Positions 37,161-44,012 of a stretch of DNA of 64,000 nt are shown in pieces. The stretch comes from Capilliphycus salinus (lineage in GTDB: Bacteria; Cyanobacteriota; Cyanobacteriia; Cyanobacteriales; Microcoleaceae). Location: positions 5,332,001 through 5,396,000 of the forward strand of contig NZ_CP178543.1 of NCBI RefSeq assembly GCF_047276495.1. Direction: 5' to 3'. A program made the position numbers and the translations under genes. The notes under the pieces are model-generated. The model had not been told where the DNA came from and did not search any database. It worked only from the letters and a program-made list of their open reading frames with translations. How positions within the stretch are numbered: the first letter of the stretch is position 1; each line of letters begins with the position of its first letter.

Positions 37161-37346
37161 TCACTGGCCAAACTCTAAGCGGGCTTTTTCCACCAGTTCA
37201 ACGGTTACAACCTCTTGGTGGGCTTCGCGAGCTAGCTGTTCAATGCGTTTGCGGGCTTGCGATCGCGCAAAATAGGGGATATTCTTAAGTTTAGCTTTAG
37301 CTTCGGGCATCCAGGGCAGATCGTCTAAAAACTCATCGTTGGACAT
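37161..37346 (-). CDS. Small PCP-reductase-domain protein (ChlB C-terminus-like)
   Basis: This 61-residue protein matches the short PCP_red domain found at the C-terminus of ChlB, the light-independent protochlorophyllide reductase subunit, and as free-standing small proteins in cyanobacteria. Seen signature: LPWMPEAKAKLKNIPYFARS, then ARKRIEQLAREAHQEVVTVE and VEKARLEFG. No cofactor ligand is present, so it is more likely a binding or assembly module than an enzyme (inference). It lies 56 bp downstream of the alpha/beta hydrolase on the same strand and between inverted 70-bp repeats. Confidence 0.85.
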   Translation of the reverse strand: MSNDEFLDDLPWMPEAKAKLKNIPYFARSQARKRIEQLAREAHQEVVTVELVEKARLEFGQ

Positions 37347-37402
37347 GGTTAAACGGGCGCTGAAAAGGACGGAAGTTTCAGAGAGTTTATCCAGTCACAG
37401 AC

Positions 37403-38314
37403 TCAACTTTCCTCTGTTGCTAAAACTTTGAGCAAGTGGCGAACCAAAGCAATCATCATCGCAGGTTCTTCGAGGTGGGGAGTCAAGCCGACATTATCTA
37501 AAGGTTGAAAAACTTTAACGGCTTCTCGGTTTAGGTTTGCCAAACGCTGTCCGATTTCGGGACTGGTGAACTCTGATTTTTCTCCCCAAATTATAGCAGT
37601 TGGAGTGGTCAGCCGACCCATATACAAAGATAAATCAAAACACAAATCCCCCCGAACAAAAGAAAGGGCGGCGTATTCGGCGTTAGGTTGTACAGAAGAT
37701 TCGAGATAAGCTTCGACAATTTCGGGATAAACTCGGTTGGGACGGGCAAACTGACGTTCTTCTAAAAAGCCGCGAATTCCCGCACTATTAGCGACACCTG
37801 TAGTATAAATCACCCGGTCTAGGATGGGAGTTTTCACCAATTGGGCAAAGAAGCTATTGCGATAATTTTCGCCAAAATCAGACAAACCCGAAGGCGTCGT
37901 TAAGATTAAACATTTAAACAAATCTGGCCGTTCAATGGCGGCTCTTATGGTAAAAGCGGCTGTCAACGAAGATGCAATGACCGGGGTTGCCGTCTGGCAA
38001 GTTTGTTCGAGAAACTCAATAATTGTGGTGATGTAGTCGTCAATATTATATTCTCGGGCGGGATGTTCGGAGCGTCCCCAACCGATTAAATCCGGCGCCA
38101 AAATCTGATATTCCCCCGCAAAAGCCGGATAAACTTGCGACCATTCATAGGCTGAAGACCCGCCCCCAAAGCCGTGTAAAAACACCAGTTTGGGTAAATC
38201 TTCTGATGAGGCAGTTTCTAACGGCAACCAAGACAATTTCTCGGCGGTGTAGTAAACCATCCTTCCCAGTGAGGTGACAACGGAACGTTGCTCAAAACCA
38301 CGCGGTAAAAACAT
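37403..38314 (-). CDS. Alpha/beta-fold hydrolase
   Basis: The 303-residue protein has the oxyanion HG motif (LVFLHGFGGGSSAYEWSQ), DLIGWGRSEHP, a nucleophile elbow VIASSLTAAFTIRAA in which the usual G-x-S-x-G is A-S-S-L-T, an acidic-residue region IIWGEKSEFTSPE and the catalytic histidine in GLTPHLEEP. The family covers esterases, haloalkane dehalogenases and magnesium-chelatase-associated BchO-like hydrolases; the PCP-reductase neighbour hints at pigment metabolism, but that is weak. The substrate is not predictable. It is cotranscribed at most with the small downstream gene. Confidence 0.88.
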   Translation of the reverse strand: MFLPRGFEQRSVVTSLGRMVYYTAEKLSWLPLETASSEDLPKLVFLHGFGGGSSAYEWSQVYPAFAGEYQILAPDLIGWGRSEHPAREYNIDDYITTIIEFLEQTCQTATPVIASSLTAAFTIRAAIERPDLFKCLILTTPSGLSDFGENYRNSFFAQLVKTPILDRVIYTTGVANSAGIRGFLEERQFARPNRVYPEIVEAYLESSVQPNAEYAALSFVRGDLCFDLSLYMGRLTTPTAIIWGEKSEFTSPEIGQRLANLNREAVKVFQPLDNVGLTPHLEEPAMMIALVRHLLKVLATEES

Positions 38315-38720
38315 AAAAAAACCTCTCTCTATATTAATTTACGCAGATGGCGATCGCAAAAGGTAGCTATACCAGAAAACTGTACTTCATCAAGCCTAAA
38401 AAATGTTCGACCAATTTTCCTCTGTCTGAGGTAGCCAATTACAGTCACTCATTACCAGTCACTCATTACCAGTGATAACAGTTTACAGTTAACAGTTTTT
38501 CCCCATCTCCCCACCTCCCCCCGCTTCCCCCGCTTCCCCCGCTTCCCCCGCTTCCCCTGCTTCCCCCACCTCCTGATCTGCTCTGTCCCCTGTCCACTGT
38601 ACTCTGTACCCTAAGAACTGGTGACTGGTGACTGGTGAGGCAGTGCGGACTTGGCGGTTTCCGTATCGGAGCAACGGACGTTCCCGTAAGGGTAATGAGT
38701 GACTGTAAAGACTCCCCATC
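38315..38720. repeat. Repeat cluster: CAGTCACTCATTAC units, CCCCCGCTT tandem, 70-bp arm B
   Basis: From left to right: two CAGTCACTCATTAC units (~38441-38470), a simple 9-bp tandem CCCCCGCTT in about five copies (~38518-38560), then 38617-38686, the exact inverted copy of 36921-36990, followed by GGTAATGAGTGACTGTAAAG (38690-38710). I see no gene. Confidence 0.85.
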
Positions 38721-38732
38721 TCCGTTTATAAT
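38704..38732 (+). promoter_or_regulatory. Probable promoter of the gene at 38888
   Basis: A perfect -10 TATAAT (38727-38732) has TGTAAA (38704-38709) 17 bp upstream. The -35-like hexamer is part of the dispersed GAGTGACTGTAAAG repeat. Confidence 0.6.
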
Positions 38733-38734
38733 AT

Positions 38735-38887
38735 GAGGGGTAAAACCCCCTATGGGTGCATAACCTCCCGGATGAAAATCCTATTTATATACGGAGGAGG
38801 CAAGCAATCGTCTGAATGCCTATAAATCCAGAAATTGCTCGCTCGCAGTTTCTAATCCCTTGAACCATCAAGAAAGGACATCTCCCA
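38735..38887 (+). promoter_or_regulatory. Long, structured 5' leader of the hypothetical gene
   Basis: About 150 nt separate the probable promoter from ATG 38888. A small GAGGGGTAAAACCCCC hairpin (~38735-38750) and a CCTCCCG...CGGAGGAGG pairing (~38766-38802) are visible, then GCAAGCAATCG...ATTGCTCGCTCGC. AAGAAAGGACAT lies just before the ATG. I do not recognise a known riboswitch class. Confidence 0.4.
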
Positions 38888-39472
38888 ATGAAAACAGTTA
38901 TGGAACAAGAGTGCCGCCCCTTATCTGATTGCATCCATTTGTCAAATTTATTCAATGGGGCGATGGAATGGAACAGTCCCGAAGAACTAATTGTTTCTCC
39001 TCAAAGTCAAAAAGAACATTTAGGGACGGTAAAAATTCCATCTGGCCAACGCATTCGTCTAGCTTTGGAACAGTTACAATGTTTTGAGGTGGTCGAGGAG
39101 CAGTTTCTAGCTTGGGGGATTAGTTTTGTCAATGCAATTGCTCTACAACCCTCTAACCCGGCTTTTGGAATACAACCCAATCAAACCGTTGTGATGGCAG
39201 CCCCGAAAAGTGGATGGTTAGAAGTTCACTTTCAGCAACCTGTTCGTCGAGTTCAAGCGGTCGTGACCAGTTCTCGTCGGACGATTTTATCGGCTTACAA
39301 TCAAGACGGTCACGAAATTAATCGTACAGAGATGGCAAGCTTTGATCGCGCCTCTTTACCGAAAGTTTTACCGAGCGACCAACTGATCGTACAAGGGACA
39401 AATATTCATAAAGTTACTTTCTACACTTTTGATGGTCAACTGATTGTGGATCAATTTCAAATCGAATTTTAA
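38888..39472 (+). CDS. Hypothetical beta-rich protein
   Basis: I do not recognise this 194-residue protein. It has no signal peptide or TM. The C-terminal ~120 residues are mainly beta (GWLEVHFQQPVRRVQAVVTS, TILSAYNQDGHEINRTEM, IHKVTFYTFDGQLIVDQFQ), suggesting a jelly-roll/discoidin-like sandwich such as those binding carbohydrate. The pattern of a surface strand with Arg-Arg and a final VDQFQIEF strand resembles PEP-CTERM-type exported beta domains, but no sorting signal is present. It is a single gene with its own probable promoter and a long leader. Confidence 0.7.
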   Translation: MKTVMEQECRPLSDCIHLSNLFNGAMEWNSPEELIVSPQSQKEHLGTVKIPSGQRIRLALEQLQCFEVVEEQFLAWGISFVNAIALQPSNPAFGIQPNQTVVMAAPKSGWLEVHFQQPVRRVQAVVTSSRRTILSAYNQDGHEINRTEMASFDRASLPKVLPSDQLIVQGTNIHKVTFYTFDGQLIVDQFQIEF

Positions 39473-39881
39473 GGTTAAATTAAAAGTTAGTCCTTTCTCA
39501 CCGGGTCAATCAACCTGAGAAAACCCCTAAAATTCAGATCATTGCCCTGCTACACCTCCAAGCCCCGATCGCTGCAAACTGGAGGTGATTTGCCAGTGGG
39601 TCTCAACTCAAAGCGTTAACATCGGTTAACTCGCATCATTACAAGAAAACAGAGCCAATTCCAACACAGTTGTAGAACAACATAGTTTTATGGTTTAAGA
39701 TAGACTGGTATTCAACTCAATTTCTAGTCTGTCGCTGCACAGCGGGGCTATCGGATTTGCCTTCGTTGCTCAAATTTCAACCCGATCAAAGGGCAAGTTT
39801 AAAAGTCATTGACTTTAAAGCTAAACCCAGGTGTCAATACCTCGATCGCGATCGCGCATCATTCACCTTGCATTCGAGCCT
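39473..39881. other. Intergenic region, hypothetical / MBL-fold hydrolase
   Basis: About 410 bp. A CACCTCCA/TGGAGGTG stem with a 19-nt loop (39553-39587) could end the hypothetical gene. CGATCGCGATCGCG occurs just before the downstream start. No gene is seen; an in-frame start at 39831 for the downstream gene is less likely than 39882. Confidence 0.4.
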
Positions 39882-40766
39882 ATGTCTAGTCCGCAAAATC
39901 AATTTACGATTCATTTTTGGGGAGTTAGGGGAAGCATTGCCTGTCCTGGGGCGGAGACAGTACGCTATGGCGGCAATACCTCCTGTATAGAAATGCGAGT
40001 GGGAACAGAACGCCTGATTTTTGATGGCGGAACCGGTTTGCGGGTTCTCGGACAATCTTTGATGTCTCAAATGCCCGTCACCGCTCATCTGTTTTTTACC
40101 CATGCCCACTGGGATCATATCCAAGGTTTTCCGTTCTTTACTCCGGCTTTTATCCCCAAAAATACATTTTATATTTATGGAGCCGTTGCCCCCAATGGTT
40201 CGACAGTCCAGCAGCGACTCAATGACCAAATGCTTCACCCGAATTTTCCGGTTCCCTTACAAACGATGGGAGCAGCCCTGAAGTTTTTTGATATTAATAT
40301 TGGTCAAACTTTAGAAATCGGAAACGGGATTAAAATTGAAACGGCCCTGTTGAATCATCCCGGTGAAGCCATCGGTTATCGGGTGAATTGGTACGGTTAT
40401 GCTGCGGCTTATGTCAGCGATACCGAACATTTTCCCGAGGGTTTGGATGAAAATGTTTTATTTCTGGCTCGCAATGCCGATGTTTTAATTTATGATGCCA
40501 CTTACACCGATGAGGAGTATTACTCGCCAAAAACCAGTAAGGTGGGGTGGGGTCATTCGACTTGGCAGGAAGCTGTTAAAGTGGCAAAAGCGGCCAATGT
40601 GAAACGGTTGGTGATTTTTCACCACGATCCTCTCCACAATGATGATTTCCTCGATCAAGTCGGAGAACAAGTCGCTCAACGCTTCCCCAATAGTTTGATG
40701 GCCCGAGAAGGTCTTTCGATTCAGTTAATTTCTCCCGAAGATACTGAAAAACCTCAAGAGAGTTAA
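39882..40766 (+). CDS. MBL-fold metallohydrolase
   Basis: This 294-residue metallo-beta-lactamase-fold protein has HFWGVRGSIACPG, the FDGGTG turn, the metal motif FTHAHWDHIQGFPFF (H-x-H-x-D-H), the later aspartate in VLIYDATYTDEEY and the histidines in WGHSTWQEA and IFHHDPLHNDD. It belongs to the branch near RNase Z/PhnP-like phosphodiesterases, often annotated as c-di-nucleotide or other phosphodiesterase-like; the substrate cannot be told. I chose ATG 39882 because it gives the family N-terminus MSSPQNQFTIHFWGVRGS. Confidence 0.9.
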   Translation: MSSPQNQFTIHFWGVRGSIACPGAETVRYGGNTSCIEMRVGTERLIFDGGTGLRVLGQSLMSQMPVTAHLFFTHAHWDHIQGFPFFTPAFIPKNTFYIYGAVAPNGSTVQQRLNDQMLHPNFPVPLQTMGAALKFFDINIGQTLEIGNGIKIETALLNHPGEAIGYRVNWYGYAAAYVSDTEHFPEGLDENVLFLARNADVLIYDATYTDEEYYSPKTSKVGWGHSTWQEAVKVAKAANVKRLVIFHHDPLHNDDFLDQVGEQVAQRFPNSLMAREGLSIQLISPEDTEKPQES

Positions 40767-40820
40767 AAATTTTTCAGCAATTTTTGATCGGGAGCCATCG
40801 TTTGTGTCAAAATGTAAAGC

Positions 40821-41912
40821 GTGTGGATTACTTCTTCGCTAGATACGGTTCTGACTCCGACTGCCGTTGCCTTAGGAAACTTTGATGGAATACATCGAGG
40901 GCATCGACAGGTAATTCAGCCTATCTTTAAATCCTTTGATCCGAGCCGTTCGGCTTTCGTGACGCCGCAACAGCCAGAAATCCTTCTAACTCAAGGGGAT
41001 TCGTCTTTACCGTCCCCCAGTCTGACTCAGAATTATCCATCGGGTTTCTCATTGACTCCTGAAGACAAAACGAATCATTCCGACGGGGGCGAAACTCCGC
41101 AACTTTACGCTACGGTTGTCACCTTTCATCCCCATCCTCAAGAATTGTTTACGGGTCAATCCAAAAAGCTACTCACCCCGATTGATGAGAAAATAGAATG
41201 TCTCAAAGCGATGGGGGTCGAACAAGTGGTTTTGTTGGCTTTCGATCGCCAACTGGCGAGTTTGAGTCCCCGCGAATTTGTCGAAGAAATATTGCTCAAG
41301 CATCTACAGGCGACTCAGATTTCCATTGGCTTTGATTTCCGCTTTGGAAAAGGTCGCACCGGAACCGCTACGGATTTAAAGGCGATCGCCAGTTCTCAAG
41401 GCGTAGAGGTGACGATTGTGGAGCGTTATCCTTGCGAACAGGGGGAAAGAATTAGCAGTTCGATGATTCGTCAAGCCCTAGAATCGGGCAATCTCGAACG
41501 CGCCCATCATTTGCTCGGTCGCAATTATACTTTAGTCGGTCAAGTGGTTCAAGGTCAACAGTTGGGCCGAACTTTAGGATTTCCGACGGCGAATTTACAA
41601 TTACCCCCAGAAAAGTTTCTCCCGAGATATGGGGTTTATGCGGTTGAGGTTGACCGTCGAGGCGAACCGTCGAATTTGCAGGCTTATCCGGCGGTGATGA
41701 ATATTGGCTGTCGTCCAACGGTGGCGGGTCAGCAACCGACGGTGGAGGTTTATTTATTAGGTTGGTCGGGGGATTTGTACGGTCAAACTCTGACGGTTTG
41801 TTTAAAAGAATTTTTACGACCCGAACAAAAATTTGCTTCTCTCGATGAACTCAAAGCCCAAATTCAGGCCGATTGTCTTCGGGCGGAAAAAGTGTTAAAG
41901 AATGAACGGTAA
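40821..41912 (+). CDS. ribF: Bifunctional riboflavin kinase / FAD synthetase RibF
   Basis: RibF phosphorylates riboflavin to FMN and adenylylates FMN to FAD. The N-terminal nucleotidyltransferase domain has ALGNFDGIHRGHRQVI (~17-32), VTFHPHP, IGFDFRFGKGRTG and ISSSMIRQALESGNL; the C-terminal kinase domain has GRTLGFPTANL, YGVYAVEV, MNIGCRPTV and the terminal LRPEQKFASLDEL. At 363 residues it is longer than usual because of a ~50-residue low-complexity insertion between strands 1 and 2 (~residues 40-92). Translation starts at GTG 40821. The gene is immediately followed by mobile-element DNA. Confidence 0.95.
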   Translation: MWITSSLDTVLTPTAVALGNFDGIHRGHRQVIQPIFKSFDPSRSAFVTPQQPEILLTQGDSSLPSPSLTQNYPSGFSLTPEDKTNHSDGGETPQLYATVVTFHPHPQELFTGQSKKLLTPIDEKIECLKAMGVEQVVLLAFDRQLASLSPREFVEEILLKHLQATQISIGFDFRFGKGRTGTATDLKAIASSQGVEVTIVERYPCEQGERISSSMIRQALESGNLERAHHLLGRNYTLVGQVVQGQQLGRTLGFPTANLQLPPEKFLPRYGVYAVEVDRRGEPSNLQAYPAVMNIGCRPTVAGQQPTVEVYLLGWSGDLYGQTLTVCLKEFLRPEQKFASLDELKAQIQADCLRAEKVLKNER

Positions 41913-41940
41913 ACTGCTTTTTTAGGGAATAGTAATCTTA

Positions 41941-42049
41941 AGAACGGGTAAGAGATGACGGGGAAGTGCATCTACCTTTTGCGCTAAACCTAAAATAACG
42001 CGGGAAGAAGTTAGCCATGTCTTTAAAGACATGGATGAATAATGACACG
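41941..42049 (+). mobile_element. Orphan TnpB-type right end with omega-RNA-like fold
   Basis: The order GACGGGGAAGTGCATCTACC, a CTTTTGCG/CGCGGGAAG stem, AAGAAG, then the perfect 20-bp palindrome CCATGTCTTTAAAGACATGG (42015-42034) and ATGAATAATGAC is the layout I know from 3' ends of IS200/IS605-type tnpB elements, where the omega RNA scaffold ends. No tnpB lies upstream; ribF ends 29 bp before. It may be a relic, a solo element, or the left flank of the tnpB element that follows. Confidence 0.55.
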
Positions 42050-42197
42050 CAAGATTAAAATCTGCCGTTATTTTCCTCTCGTCGTCGGGTTCTCAATGTA
42101 TTTTTTCAATGAGGGTTGATGCGATATTCATCTGAATTACGTTTCATTAACTGTCTTTAAATACTGTTTATTAGTGCTATTGTATCTATAGGAGGTG

Positions 42198-43418
42198 ATG
42201 AGATTGTACGGTTGTCAACAACACTTAATCAATACCAGTCAAGAAGTTGCAGCGATACTTGAGTATATCTGCTCAGAATCAAGTAAGCTAATAAACTGCG
42301 GGATTTATTTATGTCGCCAGATGTTTTTTAAGGCGAATCACTTTTTATCGAAGTATGACCTTGACAAGATGCTGAAGAGTCATCCACATTTTAAAGCTTT
42401 AAGGTCAGCTTGCGCTCAACAGACTTTGCATGGCGTGGTCGAATCATTCAAGTCTTACAAGAAACTAATTAGAATGTACAAGCGAGGGGAGTTAACCAAC
42501 AAACCTAAGCTACCCAAGTATAGGAAAAAAGGTGGTTTAGCTGTTGTAAGCTATCCGTCTCGTTGGGTCAAATTATCAGGCAATCAGTTAAAATTTCCAC
42601 TGGGCAAGCAGGTAAAAGCCTGGTTTGGAATTGATAACTTTACGTTACCTATGCCCGCTAATCTGAGTTTTGAGACTATTAAAGAGTTTCGGTTTATTCC
42701 GCGCAATAACAGTTTTTACCTAGAATTTGTCTACGAACAATCGGAAGTAAAGAAGGTCGAAAAATCTGAACACATACTTGGAATCGATCCGGGATTGAAT
42801 AACTGGCTAACTTGCGTTAGTACGACAGGTAAATCGTTCATCATTGATGGCAAAAAGGTGAAATCCCAAAATCAATGGTATAACAAGCAGGTTGCTCAGT
42901 TAAAGACTGGAAAAGAACAGGGATACTGGGATGAACATCTTGCATCTATTACCGAAAAGCGTAATCGTCAGATGCGTGACAACGTTAATAAAGCTGCAAG
43001 GTTTATCATTAACTGGTGTCTCAAGAATAAGGTTTCAACCATTGTATTTGGATGGAATCAACGCAACAAAGACCGTATCAATATTGGGAAGAAAAATAAT
43101 CAGTCTTTCGTACAGGTTCCTACTGCAAAATTAAAATCCCGTATCGCTCAACTCTGTGAACAGCACGGGATAGAGTTTATCGAGACTGAAGAATCTTATA
43201 CTTCAAAAGCTAGTTTTTTAGACGGCGACACTTTACCTACATTCGGCGAAAAACCTGAAGGGTGGAAGTCATCAGGAAAGCGAGTTAAAAGAGGTTTATT
43301 CAAGGATTCTAAAGGACAGTTAATCAATGCAGATTGTAACGGCAGTGCCAATATAATCCGCAAATCAAATGTATCAACACAGCAGTTAGCTAAGGTTGTT
43401 AGGGGAGTTTTGGTGTGA
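42198..43418 (+). CDS. tnpB: IS200/IS605-family TnpB, zinc-finger-less type
   Basis: TnpB is the RNA-guided nuclease of IS200/IS605 and IS607 elements. The ~406-residue protein has the N-terminal OrfB helix-turn-helix region and the split RuvC-like active site: D in ILGIDPGLNNWLTCVS, E in FIETEESYTSKASFLDGD, D in LINADCNGSANIIRK. The usual CxxC...CxxC zinc finger between the last two is replaced by a ~35-residue Lys/Gly-rich segment, as in a known subgroup of TnpB. A GGAGG lies right before the GTG/ATG starts (42195/42198); spacing would better fit TTG 42204. No tnpA is present, so the element cannot move by itself. A group II intron begins within ~100 bp downstream. Confidence 0.92.
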   Translation: MRLYGCQQHLINTSQEVAAILEYICSESSKLINCGIYLCRQMFFKANHFLSKYDLDKMLKSHPHFKALRSACAQQTLHGVVESFKSYKKLIRMYKRGELTNKPKLPKYRKKGGLAVVSYPSRWVKLSGNQLKFPLGKQVKAWFGIDNFTLPMPANLSFETIKEFRFIPRNNSFYLEFVYEQSEVKKVEKSEHILGIDPGLNNWLTCVSTTGKSFIIDGKKVKSQNQWYNKQVAQLKTGKEQGYWDEHLASITEKRNRQMRDNVNKAARFIINWCLKNKVSTIVFGWNQRNKDRINIGKKNNQSFVQVPTAKLKSRIAQLCEQHGIEFIETEESYTSKASFLDGDTLPTFGEKPEGWKSSGKRVKRGLFKDSKGQLINADCNGSANIIRKSNVSTQQLAKVVRGVLV

Positions 43419-44012
43419 TTCGTTGGGTATAAACCAACACATCCAATGTGTTAGGGGGACTGCCCGGAAGGTCTAAAACCTTTACAACTAAATGTTCATG
43501 CAGGTGCAAGTGAGTATCAAAGGATACGAACCAAGTCCTGCCCCGTAGGTGCAACGGTGACAGCATCACCCCTTGGTTTGCGACTAGCCATCAACGCCAA
43601 AAGCGGGGTGAAAAGGAGGCAAACTGATAGCCTAATTCGGTATCCCTTCGAGCAAAGTACCCATGAGTAACGAAAGTAAAGATGTACTCAAACCGTCGTA
43701 ACCCTAAACCAGCCAAAAGGCTGAAAGGCTGGAGCCAAAAGGCAAAGGATAGGGAGTTAGCGGTCAAAACACGACTAACAAGCACTTCCCCAAACCCCGG
43801 CGCATAACATCACTCTAAAGGTACATAGAATATGAACATTTGGAACGAAGTAACCTCTAGTAAGCTCTTGTAAGGTCGATTTACAAGTAGGTGCGTTCCC
43901 GGATGCTACTAGCAGGAAAGATGGTGTAAGAAGCGAATGCTAGAAGTAATTTTCTAGATATGCTGACGTACACCCGATGATTTGGAAGGTAGAGACTAAA
44001 GTCGGAGTACAA

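Noticed and set aside
38489..38719. Open frame with GEAGEAG repeats
   Set aside because: It is a translation of the CCCCCGCTT tandem repeat and inverted repeat DNA, not a gene.
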